From positions 1 to 34,290 of the forward strand of contig JAFXUC010000135.1 of the NCBI GenBank assembly GCA_017535325.1: DNA of 34,290 nt, read 5' to 3'. Source of the stretch: Bacteroidales bacterium (GTDB taxonomy: Bacteria > Bacteroidota > Bacteroidia > Bacteroidales > UBA3824). Under the pieces are notes generated by a model. The model made no database searches. It was not told the origin of the DNA and was given only the letters and a program-made list of their open reading frames with translations. Shown here in pieces: positions 7,387 through 17,591 of this stretch. How positions within the stretch are numbered: the first letter of the stretch is position 1; each line of letters opens with the position of its first letter. The position numbers and the translations under genes were made by a program.

Positions 7387-7418
7387 TTTGCAGAAATGCA
7401 AAAAACATATTATTTTTG
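7387..7418 (+). promoter_or_regulatory. Promoter of the SLATT/DUF4231-like gene
   Basis: TTTG (7387-7390), 20-nt spacer, TATTTTTG (7411-7418). The start codon at 7451 lies 33 bp downstream. Only 10 bp separate its -33 box from that of the divergent toxin-antitoxin promoter, so a regulator bound here could affect both. Confidence 0.7.
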
Positions 7419-7450
7419 GCGGGTAAAACTATTAAATTTTTTTAAAAGAT

Positions 7451-8404
7451 ATGGCACAAGAAACAGAGAGACCAAAAAACGAAAAAGATATAACTGCATA
7501 CGATATTGAAAGTTATATCAATCAGCGTTGGAACTCGCAGCGCAACTATTTTTCAAAAAGTTCGCAAAAAAAACAAAAATTCTTCAACGTATGTCAGGTT
7601 TTGATAATTGTTCTGAGCGCGTTATCGGTAACGGTTTTGACCATAGACTTGGATTCGCTCGGCGCGCCAAAGTGGTGTTCCAACAAAATCGTCTGCGCAA
7701 TCCTTTCTCTGGCGGTAATAGTTGTTTCGGGCATTGACAAACTCAAACAATACAACGCCGAATGGATAAAAGACCGCAAAGCCACAGAAAAACTCAAAAG
7801 CGAGATTTGCAAATACAAATTCGGTGTTGACCCGTACACAGTTCCTTTCAAACAAGAAGAAAAAAAGCCGGAACAAGCACCCGAAAAACCTGCAACAGAA
7901 ACCGAAAAACCAAAAGGCGATGTAGTTTCGGAGCGTACAAAACTTTTATTAACCAAACTTAACGATATATCTGAAAAATGCGACGATTCGGGCGTTAGAA
8001 ATTCATACAAAGAAATCAAAACCGAAATTGCAAACTTTGTCTCCGGCGCAAAAGATTTTGAAAAAATTGAAGGCGAAATCTCGTCCAAAGACAAAACTTT
8101 TGTCGAGCGCATCAACGCAATTATGGACGAATACGTGCAAATGTTTGAGTCGCAGAATATTTACAGCAAAATCAAAAACGAGATTTGCGACTTCTACACC
8201 AACGCCGGCGCGTACAAGGTTGAGGAAAAACCCAAACCGAAACCTGAGCCGAAACTCATAATTTCTAAAAACGACCGCTTGTTTGTAGAGAGAGTTGAGG
8301 AAATAATTTCAAAAGATGTTGACGAATTTGTTAACACGAAAAACAAACTTTCAAACATCGACGCGCAAATCGACGAACTTATTCAAAGCAAGACAAAAAA
8401 ATAA
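7451..8404 (+). CDS. SLATT/DUF4231-like two-helix membrane protein with duplicated C-terminal motifs
   Basis: 317 aa. Residues ~20-130 carry the DUF4231/SLATT-type core: YINQRWNSQRNYFSKSS, membrane helices at ~47-66 and ~80-97, then KDRKATEKLKSEICKYKFGVDPY. SLATT proteins are predicted pore-forming effectors often linked to nucleotide-signalling defence systems. After a lysine/proline-rich linker (~132-157), related motifs recur: EKLKSEICKYKFGVDPYTV (113-131) resembles SKIKNEICDFYTNAGAYKV (239-257), and FVERINAIMDEYVQMF (217-232) resembles FVERVEEIISKDVDEF (278-293). The C-terminal half thus looks like an internal duplication without the membrane helices. No cyclase or SLOG gene is nearby, so a defence role is only a hypothesis. 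The gene lies divergent from the toxin-antitoxin operon and ends at the bidirectional terminator 8409-8448. Confidence 0.85.
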   Translation: MAQETERPKNEKDITAYDIESYINQRWNSQRNYFSKSSQKKQKFFNVCQVLIIVLSALSVTVLTIDLDSLGAPKWCSNKIVCAILSLAVIVVSGIDKLKQYNAEWIKDRKATEKLKSEICKYKFGVDPYTVPFKQEEKKPEQAPEKPATETEKPKGDVVSERTKLLLTKLNDISEKCDDSGVRNSYKEIKTEIANFVSGAKDFEKIEGEISSKDKTFVERINAIMDEYVQMFESQNIYSKIKNEICDFYTNAGAYKVEEKPKPKPEPKLIISKNDRLFVERVEEIISKDVDEFVNTKNKLSNIDAQIDELIQSKTKK

Positions 8405-8408
8405 TTAT

Positions 8409-8448
8409 AAAAAAAAAAACGGCTGCCGTAAGACAGCCGTTTTTTTTT
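8409..8448. terminator. Bidirectional terminator between convergent genes
   Basis: ACGGCTG (8419-8425), an 8-nt loop and CAGCCGT (8434-8440), flanked by an A-run on the left and a T-run on the right. It can therefore terminate both the plus-strand gene ending at 8404 and the minus-strand gene ending at 8447. Confidence 0.92.
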
Positions 8449-11400
8449 ATAATTTAAATCCCATCAGAATTATATCGTCGGTTTGTTCACCGTCTTTTCC
8501 TATCCAGTCTTCGATGGTTTGATTAAGAATTTCGCGCTGTTTCTCAGGAGGCTCGTCATGAATTTTAAAAATCAGTTCGCGGAGATTTTTGATTTTGAAC
8601 TTCTTGCCGTCAGGTCCGCCGAACTGGTCTTCGTAACCGTCAGAAAACATATAAAACCAAGTGTTTCCGTCAGGCTGAATTTCATGTTTCGTATAATGGA
8701 AATTCTCCTCAATCTGGTCGCCGCCGATGCCTTGTTTGTCCGCTTTTATCGTCGTAATTTCGCCGTTCTGAATGTAAATCAGCGGATTTTTTGCGCCGGA
8801 ATACTCCACCAAATGTGTCTCCTTGTCAATTGAACAGAGAGCCATATCCATACCGTCGTGATTGTCGGTTGTGTCCTGTTTCAAGGCTTTGCGGATTCTG
8901 AAATTCTGATTCGTCAAAATTTCGTCCGCCGAGGTTATGCCGTCGGTAACGATTTCCGTCAAAATCTGCGAACCAATCATACTCATAAACGCACCCGGAA
9001 CGCCGTGTCCCGTACAGTCAGCCGCCGTAATGATGATTTTTTTGTCAGTCTCGGCAAACCAGTAATAGTCGCCGCTGACAATGTCCTTTGGACGGTAAAG
9101 AATAAAATTGACGGGAAGCGCGTTGTCGATTTTGTCCTTCAACGGCAACATAGCCCGCTGAATGTGCAAAGCGTATTCTATACTGTCGGTAATGCTTTTG
9201 TTTTTCTCGATGATTTCCTCGTTTTTCTCCATAATGAGTTTGCTCTGCTTACGGATTTCAGAGGTGCGCTCTTCCACAATTTGTTCAAGTTTGTGTTTGT
9301 CGCGGATAAGTTTCTTGGTGTACGCCTTTATAATAAGCCATACAACCAAAGCCAAAAGCAAAACATAAAACACTATCGCCCAGATAGTCAGATACCAAGG
9401 CGCAAGTATACGGATTGTTATCACAGCCTCACGGCTTTCCTCTGAATAACAATTGATTGCAACCACGTGAAAAACATACGTTCCGGGCCAGAGGTTTGAA
9501 TATTCCTTTTTGGTTTCCGCCTTAAAATCAGTCCAGTCGTCGTCGTTGTTTTCCAAAAAGGTCTTAAACCTCAAAAACTCAGGATACTCGTAACTTGATG
9601 CAGCAAACTCTATTCTGATGCTGCGGTCTGAATACGGCAACGAAACCACCTGTCCGCCGTAATTAGCCCCGACGATAACAGAGTCGTTGTAAATATTTTC
9701 GATTCCGCGGATAAGAGCCTTGTAAGGCTTTGAAAAATCTTTCTTGATTCTCTCGTCATAATGGATAAAGCCGTCCTGATTGCCGATTATGTAACAGCCG
9801 TTTCCGATTGAGGCGACAGAATAAATTTTGTCCATATACGGCATAAATCTTCCCGACTGACACTCCGCCGTTGTATCGCTTGTCAAAGTGTAACGCTCCA
9901 AAAGCCAATGTTGAAGGTTAGGGTCTTTGCGGCTGCTTACAACCCTTTTTATCCAAATATTGTTCTGAGCGTCAACATACATCATCTCATAACCGCCTTT
10001 TTCACCGAAAGCGGCATTAAGTTTTAAGTAACGGAAAAACTTGCCGGAATCGCTGTCGTATTTGTAAAAACCGTCAGGAGTTCCCATAACGAGTTCTTTG
10101 CCCGTGTTGAAAAGATAGTTTCCGATTTCTGACGGCAAACCGTTTTCAGTGCTGTAATTGTTGACCTCACGGACGTAATTATAATTCTCGTTGAAATTGA
10201 TTTTGTAAACGCCGTTGCTCTTTTCAGAGACCCAGAAATTTCCCTGTCTGTCGGTGTCAATGCTTCTGACCTTGATGTTGAAACCTTCAACACCGTTTCT
10301 GTATGACCAACTGCCGTTTTTGTTTTCGTAGACAGAAAAACCGTTGCCGCCGACTGCCACCAAAAGCGACGGGTCGTTTTTTGAAGGCGCAAAGTTAAAA
10401 ATGTTTCTGTCCTTGTCCACGGGAGAAAGTTTTTGGTCTTTTATCGTTATAAGACCGGTGTTTGTGCCGCCCAAAATCACGCCGCCCAAAGTGTCCAAAC
10501 ACCATACGGCACTTCTTCCGTTGGGATTTTTCAGTTCCTTAAACTTGGGATTGTTAAGCGAATCGGCGTCGCAGACATAAACGGCGTCGGTTCCGAGATA
10601 AATTTTGCCGTCTTTTTCTATCGCAGAACGGATTGTTCCCGCAATGCCGGTTGAAACGTTGTCGAATTTTGAAAACGGAGAATACAAATCAAGTATGCAT
10701 ATACCGCTGTTTCCTGCAACCCAAAGCAGATTGCCCGAATCCTCATAAAGAGAATAAATCTGCATTTTGGGCAAAAGTCCTGTTTTTACGACGCGCAGGT
10801 TTTTGTCGGTGATGATAACGCCTTTTGAAATAGTTCCGAAAGCAAAACTGCCGTCATGAAGTCTCAAAACCGTGTATACATCTTTGGTAATCAGTTTGTT
10901 AAGCGGAATTTCAAGTTTTTCGCATTTGCCGTAACGCGAGGTAAAAATGCCTTCTTCGCGGTTTACAATCACAAAACTGTCCGCAACTTTTAGCACGGAA
11001 TAAATATCCGTACCAGCCTCATGAAAAGCGTGGTTTACTGAAAGCACGCCGTTTTTCAAGGTCATAATTCCGATGCCGGTATGATTTACCAAAACATCTT
11101 CCCCGACCTTGAAAACGCCTTTGAACTTTGTGCCTTTTTTGATGCCTTCCAATTGATTTTCAGAAAGTTTTATTTCTTTGACGGAATCGTCTTTCAAGAC
11201 GTAAAGCACTTCCGGCGACTCAAAAATCACGCCCTCGCTCTCCGAAACAGTTACAGAAGATATATTCGGATTGTAATTTTTGAAAGTACTGTCAATCAGC
11301 GAAATATAATGTACAGCACCGTTTGATTCGTGTTTTAAATAACCGAAATCGTTTGCCGCGCCTACATAAAGCGTGTTATTTTTGCCGTCAATAGCCAAGG

Positions 11401-11659
11401 CTCTGATTGCAGACTTCTTCGGAGTCTGAGTCAGAGTCCATTTGATTCCATCAAACTCCAAAATACCGTTTGTATTGCCGAAATACATCACGCCCGAAGT
11501 GTCATTGGTAATACTCCAATTCTGATTGTTGGCGGGAAAGTCTTTCGACGAATACGTTTTGGTGTATGGAGAGCCTATTTGTTTAATTTGGGCGTGCGAG
11601 ATACCGCCGCCCAAACCAACAAACAGCATTAATAACAATATGATATAAAACTTTCTCAT
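8447..11659 (-). CDS. Beta-propeller sensor / SpoIIE-type PP2C serine phosphatase
   Basis: 1070 aa. Domain order: signal peptide (1-23, ending ISHA); a periplasmic beta-propeller of the two-component-regulator type (~40-660, repeats such as GVMYFGNTNGILEFDG and NLLWVAGNSGICILD); a Y_Y_Y-like Ig domain (~675-750); one membrane helix (~753-778); a charged coiled coil (~780-845); and a cytoplasmic SpoIIE PP2C phosphatase (~850-1070). Metal-binding aspartates are intact: Asp864 (VSGDYYW), Asp881 (ADCTGHG), Asp1007 (FSDGYEDQF) and Asp1061/1062 (QTDDIIL). The sensor half is that of hybrid histidine kinases of Bacteroidota glycan sensing, but the output here is a phosphatase. It probably removes phosphate from serine or threonine on a partner such as a STAS antagonist; none is visible here. 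It starts 7 bp after alaS. Confidence 0.93.
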   Translation of the reverse strand: MRKFYIILLLMLFVGLGGGISHAQIKQIGSPYTKTYSSKDFPANNQNWSITNDTSGVMYFGNTNGILEFDGIKWTLTQTPKKSAIRALAIDGKNNTLYVGAANDFGYLKHESNGAVHYISLIDSTFKNYNPNISSVTVSESEGVIFESPEVLYVLKDDSVKEIKLSENQLEGIKKGTKFKGVFKVGEDVLVNHTGIGIMTLKNGVLSVNHAFHEAGTDIYSVLKVADSFVIVNREEGIFTSRYGKCEKLEIPLNKLITKDVYTVLRLHDGSFAFGTISKGVIITDKNLRVVKTGLLPKMQIYSLYEDSGNLLWVAGNSGICILDLYSPFSKFDNVSTGIAGTIRSAIEKDGKIYLGTDAVYVCDADSLNNPKFKELKNPNGRSAVWCLDTLGGVILGGTNTGLITIKDQKLSPVDKDRNIFNFAPSKNDPSLLVAVGGNGFSVYENKNGSWSYRNGVEGFNIKVRSIDTDRQGNFWVSEKSNGVYKINFNENYNYVREVNNYSTENGLPSEIGNYLFNTGKELVMGTPDGFYKYDSDSGKFFRYLKLNAAFGEKGGYEMMYVDAQNNIWIKRVVSSRKDPNLQHWLLERYTLTSDTTAECQSGRFMPYMDKIYSVASIGNGCYIIGNQDGFIHYDERIKKDFSKPYKALIRGIENIYNDSVIVGANYGGQVVSLPYSDRSIRIEFAASSYEYPEFLRFKTFLENNDDDWTDFKAETKKEYSNLWPGTYVFHVVAINCYSEESREAVITIRILAPWYLTIWAIVFYVLLLALVVWLIIKAYTKKLIRDKHKLEQIVEERTSEIRKQSKLIMEKNEEIIEKNKSITDSIEYALHIQRAMLPLKDKIDNALPVNFILYRPKDIVSGDYYWFAETDKKIIITAADCTGHGVPGAFMSMIGSQILTEIVTDGITSADEILTNQNFRIRKALKQDTTDNHDGMDMALCSIDKETHLVEYSGAKNPLIYIQNGEITTIKADKQGIGGDQIEENFHYTKHEIQPDGNTWFYMFSDGYEDQFGGPDGKKFKIKNLRELIFKIHDEPPEKQREILNQTIEDWIGKDGEQTDDIILMGFKL

Positions 11660-11666
11660 CTATATA

Positions 11667-14291
11667 TTATAACGTTTTTACCGCTGCTTCTATTGCCTTC
11701 TGCAAGCCGGCAGGATTTTTTCCGCCCGCCGTAGCGTAGAAAGGCTGACCGCCGCCGCCGCCAAGAATCTCTTTTCCCGCCTCGCGGACGATTTGTCCGG
11801 CGTTGAGACCGCGCTCTTTTACTACGTTGTCCGAAATTATAACAGATAACGTTGGTTTACCGTCAATTTCCGCACCGAGAACGATGAAAGAATTTTCTAC
11901 TTGCTGACGGAGTTGGAAAGAAAGGTCTTTCAGCAAATCCTTGTTGTCAACTTTTACTATTTCGGCGATAACGTTCAAGCCGTTAACAGTCTTCACTTTG
12001 TTTAAAAGTGCGTCTTTTACCGAAACGAGTTTTTCTCTCTGCAAGTTCTCGATTTGTTTTTTGAGAGCGGCGTTTTCGTCTATCAACGCTTTGACAGCCT
12101 CTAATGCAGCCTCTTCGGTTTTGGCTTTGAAAATAAGTTTCATCTCGGAGGTAATTGCGCATTGTTTTCTCAAAAAGTCTTCTGCCGCCTTGCCGGTCAA
12201 AGCCTCAATTCTGCGCACACCCGAGGCGATTGCAGTTTCGGTGATGATTTTGAAAAATCCGATTTTGCCGGTGTTTTGAGTGTGGCAGCCGCCGCAGAGT
12301 TCCACCGAAGAGCCGAATTTTACAACGCGGACTTTGTCGCCGTATTTTTCGCCGAAAAGTGCAATCGCGCCTTTTGCTTTTGCCTCTTCAATCGGCATGT
12401 CGCGGTATTCCTCCAAAGCGATAGCCTCGCGGATTTTTTTGTTTACAAAAGTTTCAACCTTTTCAATTTCCTCGTCAGAAAGTTTTGAAAAATGCGAAAA
12501 GTCAAAACGCAAATATTCGGGACAAACAAGCGAACCTTTCTGTTCAACGTGTTTTCCGAGAATTTCTCTAAGTGCCTCGTCCAAAAGGTGGGTTGCAGAG
12601 TGGTTAGCCTCGGAAGCCGCACGTTTTTCTACGTTAACGATCGCTTTGAAATCAGCATTTAAGTTTTTCGGAAGTTCTTTAACGATATGGATTGAGAGGC
12701 CGTTTTCTTTCTGAGTGTCAGTGATGTAAATCTTTTCGTCAGCACTTTGCAAAACACCCTGATCGCCGGTCTGACCGCCCATTTCTCCGTAGAAAGGAGT
12801 CTTGTTGAAAACGAGTTGGAAATATTTTTTGCCTTTTGCCTCCACCTGACGGTAACGCCAGATTTTTACCGTTTCTTCCAAATTGTCGTAACCGGTAAAC
12901 TCCTCGGTTGAAAAACTGTTGACTTCAACCCAATCAGAAGAATCAACTTTTGCGTCTTGACGCGAACGCTCTTTCTGTTTGCCGAGTTCCGTCTCAAACT
13001 CTTTCTGGTTCAAGGTCATGCCGTTTTCTTTCAAAATGAGTTCGGTGAGGTCGAGCGGGAAACCGTATGTGTCGTAAAGCACGAAAACTGTTTTGCCGTC
13101 GATTTCGGTTTTGTTTTCGCCCTTAGCCGCTGCAACCACCTTGTCAAGAAGTTTGATACCTGTTTCCAAAGTTTTCAGGAAAGAGGTTTCCTCTTCGATG
13201 ATAACTTTTTCGATGATGTCTTTCTGAGCGGTGAGTTCGGGATAAGCCTCGCCCATAACAGAAGTGAACACCGGCAAAAGTTTGTACATAAACGGGTCAG
13301 ACTGGTTTAAGAACGTGTAAGCGTAACGGACTGCACGGCGCAAAATTCTGCGGATAACATAGCCGGCTTTTGCGTTTGAAGGCAGTTGACCGTCGGCAAT
13401 CGCGAAAGAAATTGCGCGGATATGGTCGGCGATAACCCTCATTGCAACGTCGGTCTTTTCAGCCGCGCCGTATTTTATGCCCGTAAGCCTTGCAATCTCC
13501 TGAATCACAGGCTGGAAAATATCTGTATCATAATTTGATTGTTTGCCTTGAAGTGCCATACAAAGTCTTTCAAAGCCCATTCCTGTATCAACGTGTTTTG
13601 CTGGAAGCGGTTCAAGAGAGCCGTCGGCTTTGCGGTTGAACTGCATGAAAACCAAGTTCCAAATTTCGATAACTTGCGGGTGCGATTGATTTACGAGTTC
13701 TACGCCCGGAATCTTTTTTCTTTCATCATCAGAGCGTAAGTCGATGTGAATTTCCGAGCAGGGTCCGCACGGACCTGTCGCGCCCATTTCCCAAAAGTTG
13801 TCGTGCTTGTTGCCCATGATAACGCGGTCGGCGGGCAAATGTTTCAGCCAGTAGCCTTTTGCCTCTTCGTCGGCGGAAAGATTTTCGTCTGCCGCGCCTT
13901 CAAAAACAGTCGCGTAAAGACGGTTTTTATCGAGTTTAACGACTTCCGTCAGATATTCCCAAGCCCAGTCGATGATTTCTTTTTTGAAATAATCGCCGAA
14001 AGACCAGTTGCCCAACATCTCGAACATAGTGTGGTGATAGGTGTCATGACCTACTTCTTCGAGGTCGTTGTGCTTGCCGGAGACCCTCAGACATTTCTGA
14101 GAATCGGCGACACGTTTGTATTTTGCGGGCTCGTTGCCCAAAAAAATGTCTTTAAACTGATTCATGCCCGCGTTTGTAAACATCAAAGTCGGGTCATTTT
14201 TCACTACCATAGGTGCGCTCGGCACAATTTTATGGTCTTTTTTCGCAAAAAAATCCAAGAAAGATTTGCGTATTTCTTTTGAAGTCATCAT
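11667..14291 (-). CDS. alaS: Alanyl-tRNA synthetase
   Basis: 874 aa, normal full length. It charges tRNA-Ala in the cytoplasm and edits mischarged Ser or Gly. The N-terminal class II catalytic core is clear ([15 protein letters not shown], then [10 protein letters not shown]). The editing-domain zinc site is HSATH (His564, His568) plus CGGCH (Cys666, His670), at the same numbering as E. coli AlaRS. The C-terminal C-Ala domain ends with a [13 protein letters not shown] motif. Two adjacent ATGs (14291 and 14288) are both possible starts. The -7 element TAACTTTG at 14321-14328 is a probable promoter. It is followed within 7 bp by the propeller phosphatase gene, so the two are likely co-transcribed. 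Confidence 0.98.
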   Translation of the reverse strand: MMTSKEIRKSFLDFFAKKDHKIVPSAPMVVKNDPTLMFTNAGMNQFKDIFLGNEPAKYKRVADSQKCLRVSGKHNDLEEVGHDTYHHTMFEMLGNWSFGDYFKKEIIDWAWEYLTEVVKLDKNRLYATVFEGAADENLSADEEAKGYWLKHLPADRVIMGNKHDNFWEMGATGPCGPCSEIHIDLRSDDERKKIPGVELVNQSHPQVIEIWNLVFMQFNRKADGSLEPLPAKHVDTGMGFERLCMALQGKQSNYDTDIFQPVIQEIARLTGIKYGAAEKTDVAMRVIADHIRAISFAIADGQLPSNAKAGYVIRRILRRAVRYAYTFLNQSDPFMYKLLPVFTSVMGEAYPELTAQKDIIEKVIIEEETSFLKTLETGIKLLDKVVAAAKGENKTEIDGKTVFVLYDTYGFPLDLTELILKENGMTLNQKEFETELGKQKERSRQDAKVDSSDWVEVNSFSTEEFTGYDNLEETVKIWRYRQVEAKGKKYFQLVFNKTPFYGEMGGQTGDQGVLQSADEKIYITDTQKENGLSIHIVKELPKNLNADFKAIVNVEKRAASEANHSATHLLDEALREILGKHVEQKGSLVCPEYLRFDFSHFSKLSDEEIEKVETFVNKKIREAIALEEYRDMPIEEAKAKGAIALFGEKYGDKVRVVKFGSSVELCGGCHTQNTGKIGFFKIITETAIASGVRRIEALTGKAAEDFLRKQCAITSEMKLIFKAKTEEAALEAVKALIDENAALKKQIENLQREKLVSVKDALLNKVKTVNGLNVIAEIVKVDNKDLLKDLSFQLRQQVENSFIVLGAEIDGKPTLSVIISDNVVKERGLNAGQIVREAGKEILGGGGGQPFYATAGGKNPAGLQKAIEAAVKTL

Positions 14292-14320
14292 ATTAAAAAA
14301 TTCCTTAAAAATTTATTGCG

Positions 14321-14328
14321 CAAAGTTA
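14321..14328 (-). promoter_or_regulatory. -7 element of the alaS promoter
   Basis: Minus strand TAACTTTG followed by CGC, 30 bp upstream of the alaS start. No clear TTTG is found about 20 nt further upstream, so only the -7 element is claimed. Confidence 0.55.
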
Positions 14329-14350
14329 GTGTTTTTATTTTAATTTTTTA

Positions 14351-14358
14351 TATCTTTA
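14351..14358 (+). promoter_or_regulatory. -7-like element before the CHASE4/PAS phosphatase gene
   Basis: TATCTTTA followed by CCCGAAATTTTTTTAAGG. The same arrangement (TATATTTA, then CCCGAAATTTTTTTAAC) occurs before the M16-like gene at 21043. No good -33 box is seen. Confidence 0.45.
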
Positions 14359-14399
14359 CCCGAAATTTTTTTAAGGTTTACCCGGAAGAAAAAACTTAA

Positions 14400-17300
14400 A
14401 TGAACAGGATAGGAATTATAATTTCGATTTTGGCAGTGCCTCTGGTGTTGATAGTGTTTTTTGTACTCCATGTCAACATCCTGAAAAACTATGCCTACGA
14501 AACCGAAAAGTCAAATTTGATATACACAATCGGCAACCGAGAGAACTCTGTCATGGATATTGTAAGGGATTATTCCTCTTACGACGAATTTGTGGAAATG
14601 ACTTTGGCGCGCGACACCTCATGGATTGAGCAGAATGTCTACAACATCATCGAAGACTACGACCTTTCGGGCGTTGCCGTTTTGGACAGCACCGGAAAAG
14701 TAATTTTTCACAAGTCAAAAGGCGGAAAAGTAGATTTCAAGGCACTTACCGAAATGGAGTCCAAAAGTTTTATGCCGCTTTTTTACGACGCCAACATTCT
14801 GAGTTACAACAAAGTAATCGGCGACAGCGTTTATACGACGGTTGTGTCGAGACTGAGATACACCGACAAAAGTTTTTCGGAAACACCGCTTTATTTTCTT
14901 GTTGTCAACAGACTGAACACCAAGGGAATGCACCGTTCAAAAGTCTACCTCGAAAACGACACTTTGGAAGCGAAAGTTTCCAAAAACCTTCTCGCAATCG
15001 CGCTGAAAAACCCCGCTGGTCAAAAATTCGGATATTTAACGTTTTTGTTTTCAGAGAATTACGATTATATTTTCGGCAAAGTCAACATAATTTTCTTTGC
15101 GACGCTGATAGTTGTGGTTTTGCTGATTTTGATTTTGGTTTTCAAGGCGCACAAACCTGAGGCTGCGGCTCAAAACCTGCCTGCAATCCGCATGGTGGAA
15201 CATGAGGAAGAAAACGCTGAACACAAAATTTATGAAAAGGCGGTTGCCCAAAACTATCTCGGCTTTATCATCACCGACCCGATGGGAAAAATCATCTACG
15301 CAAACCAAAGTTTTGAAAACGCCACTCTGTATTCTTCGCAGGAACTCATTGAATTACAGCCTGTTTTGTTTTGGACGGAAAACGGTCTGCCGGTTTTCAA
15401 CTATGATTTCTGGCGCAGACTCTCGCTCGGAAAGGCTTGGAAGGGAGAAATCTTCTGCCGCAGAAAAGACGCTTCACAACTCAGGCTCTCGGCAACTTTT
15501 TCACCGATAAAAAAAGACAACTATGTAACAGGCTATTCCGCTGTTTTTGAAGACGTTACCAAAGGCAGCACGGCGGAAGACGAGTTGAAGGAGTTCAACA
15601 AGACATATTCCGCGATTTTGGACAATTGCAGCGACACGATTTCGATTTACGACTACGAGAAAAAACAAACCGTCTTCGTGAGCCCCGCAATCAAGGAACT
15701 TACGGGCTACACTCAAAAAGAATTTCTTGAAAAAAGCCTTTCTGAAATTCTTGAACCTTCATCATACCAGCGCATAAAACTCGCTTTCTCAAAAAGTCTG
15801 CTCGAAAATCCCGAATTGACACGCAACGGCAAAATGCGTTTTGTCTGCAAGGTAAAATCCTATACGGGCAACTATGTTGACGTGGAACTTTCGATGAGCC
15901 TTATTTTCAAGAGCAACGAAGACGCTTATCCGTCAGAAATCGTAGTTGTGGCGCACGACATCACCGAAACGCAAAAAATCTTGAAACGGCTTTCCGACTC
16001 TCAGGAAAAATACCGCATGATTGCCGAAAACACAGCCGACATGATTTGGAAAGTTGACCCGATAACCCTCAACATCAATTACGTCAGCAATTCGGAGGAG
16101 AGGATGTTCGGTTATCCGAAAAGCGAGTTTCTGAAAATGAACCTCCGCGACATTCTTCCGGGCGACGCCTTGAACAGAATCGTTATGAAAGGCAACCAGA
16201 TGATTCAGGAAAGCGTTCCGAGCGAAGTTTATCACAGATTCAAATGTCCGATTTACTGCAAAAACGGCGAAGTCAAGGAATTTGAGTCCGTAGTTTCGGT
16301 CATAACGGACAATTTCGGCTTGAAGGAATTTTTGGGCGTAACAAGGGACATCACCGAGGCAAACCGTTACGAGGCAAAACTCAAAGAGACGGTATGGCAG
16401 ATGGAAAAACTCATCGAAACCCTTCCGGCGAAGATTTTCATGAAAGACAAAAACAACCGTTACATTCTTGTAAATTCGGGTTTTGCGCATTGCATCGGAC
16501 TTCCGCCGGAAAAAATCAAAGGCTACAAATCCGACGAAATCACCGTGCCGAAAGATTTTTCAATCATCGTAAACCAGGATTCTGAAATTTTGGAAACGGG
16601 CATAAGTTATTTGAATCAGGATATTTTTCTCGAAAACTTTGACGGCACCAAAAACTGGTATTCCGTTTCGCAGGTGCCTTACGGCGAAGAGGGCAAAATC
16701 ATGGGCATAATCGGCTTCATGGTTGACATCAGCAAGCAAAAGCATTACGAAAAAGTGCTTGAAGAGGCTCTCAACCGCACCAACATTCAGAAATACGAAC
16801 TTGAAAACTCCTCACGCGGAATGCAGGAGTCAATGAAATACGCCAAGAGGATTCAGGACACGCTGCTTGCGCCCTCAAACGAAATCATTCACAATTACAT
16901 TCCCAACAGTTTTATCTACGACAAGCCCAAAGACATCGTGGGCGGCGACTTTATATACGCCGCAGCGACAGCAGACGGCATTGTCTGCGCGGTTGCAGAC
17001 TGCACGGGACACGGCACTCCGGGCGCGCTTATGAGCGTTATGGCTATAAGCCTTTTGAACGATATTTTCGGCATGACAATTTGGAAACACACTCCCGCCG
17101 ATGTTTTGGAAGAGTTAAGGCGCAGGGTGATTTCCACGTTCAGCAATTCGATGGTAGAGAGAGAAAGTTTTGATATTTGTATGATTTTCAAGGAGTTCAA
17201 TTCCGACAAAATCATCTATGCCGGTGCAAACCTGCCGCTATATATCTGCCGCAACAACGAACTTATAAAACTCGAAGCGGTACGCTGTCCGATAGGTGCG

Positions 17301-17591
17301 CATCCAAGACAGACAGCCTTTGTAAATTACGAATTCAAGATTCAGAAGGGTGATATGCTGTATTTGGCAAGCGACGGTTACAGCGACCAGTTCGGACACA
17401 TAGAAAACCGCCGTTACTATCAAAGTGATTTTGCCCAACTTTTGGCAAGAATTTCCTCAAAAGACCTCAAAACCCAAAAGCAGATTTTGGACGAGGTTCA
17501 CGAAGACTGGAAGGGCGACCGCAAACAGACCGACGACATCACGATTTTCGGCATAAAAGTAAGCGAAATAAACGAAGAAAATGCAATATAA
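14400..17591 (+). CDS. CHASE4-like / four-PAS sensor SpoIIE-type PP2C phosphatase
   Basis: 1063 aa. Membrane helix 1 (~5-27), an extracytoplasmic CHASE4-like domain (~30-225; YSSYDEFVE and WIEQNVYNIIEDYDLSGVAVLDSTGKVIF), membrane helix 2 (~228-250), four PAS domains (~282-390, 402-525, 537-655, 669-781), a short coiled coil, then a SpoIIE PP2C phosphatase (~815-1063). Metal-ligand aspartates are Asp850 (IVGGDFIY), Asp867 (ADCTGHG), Asp992 (ASDGYSDQFG) and Asp1045/1046 (QTDDITIFG), all intact. PAS domains often bind small ligands, haem or flavin, but none can be assigned here. The last 11 bases overlap the glycerate kinase start, so the two are translationally linked. The catalytic domain is clearly related to those at 8447 and 24050. 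Confidence 0.93.
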   Translation: MNRIGIIISILAVPLVLIVFFVLHVNILKNYAYETEKSNLIYTIGNRENSVMDIVRDYSSYDEFVEMTLARDTSWIEQNVYNIIEDYDLSGVAVLDSTGKVIFHKSKGGKVDFKALTEMESKSFMPLFYDANILSYNKVIGDSVYTTVVSRLRYTDKSFSETPLYFLVVNRLNTKGMHRSKVYLENDTLEAKVSKNLLAIALKNPAGQKFGYLTFLFSENYDYIFGKVNIIFFATLIVVVLLILILVFKAHKPEAAAQNLPAIRMVEHEEENAEHKIYEKAVAQNYLGFIITDPMGKIIYANQSFENATLYSSQELIELQPVLFWTENGLPVFNYDFWRRLSLGKAWKGEIFCRRKDASQLRLSATFSPIKKDNYVTGYSAVFEDVTKGSTAEDELKEFNKTYSAILDNCSDTISIYDYEKKQTVFVSPAIKELTGYTQKEFLEKSLSEILEPSSYQRIKLAFSKSLLENPELTRNGKMRFVCKVKSYTGNYVDVELSMSLIFKSNEDAYPSEIVVVAHDITETQKILKRLSDSQEKYRMIAENTADMIWKVDPITLNINYVSNSEERMFGYPKSEFLKMNLRDILPGDALNRIVMKGNQMIQESVPSEVYHRFKCPIYCKNGEVKEFESVVSVITDNFGLKEFLGVTRDITEANRYEAKLKETVWQMEKLIETLPAKIFMKDKNNRYILVNSGFAHCIGLPPEKIKGYKSDEITVPKDFSIIVNQDSEILETGISYLNQDIFLENFDGTKNWYSVSQVPYGEEGKIMGIIGFMVDISKQKHYEKVLEEALNRTNIQKYELENSSRGMQESMKYAKRIQDTLLAPSNEIIHNYIPNSFIYDKPKDIVGGDFIYAAATADGIVCAVADCTGHGTPGALMSVMAISLLNDIFGMTIWKHTPADVLEELRRRVISTFSNSMVERESFDICMIFKEFNSDKIIYAGANLPLYICRNNELIKLEAVRCPIGAHPRQTAFVNYEFKIQKGDMLYLASDGYSDQFGHIENRRYYQSDFAQLLARISSKDLKTQKQILDEVHEDWKGDRKQTDDITIFGIKVSEINEENAI

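Noticed and set aside
6998..7408. 136-aa version of the antitoxin starting at 7408
   Set aside because: Its first 28 codons cover the promoter at 7348-7376, so transcripts would begin after that start; the ATG at 7324 is preferred.
13746..14282. Plus-strand 178-aa frame opposite the start of alaS
   Set aside because: Antisense to highly conserved alaS sequence and without any recognisable motif.
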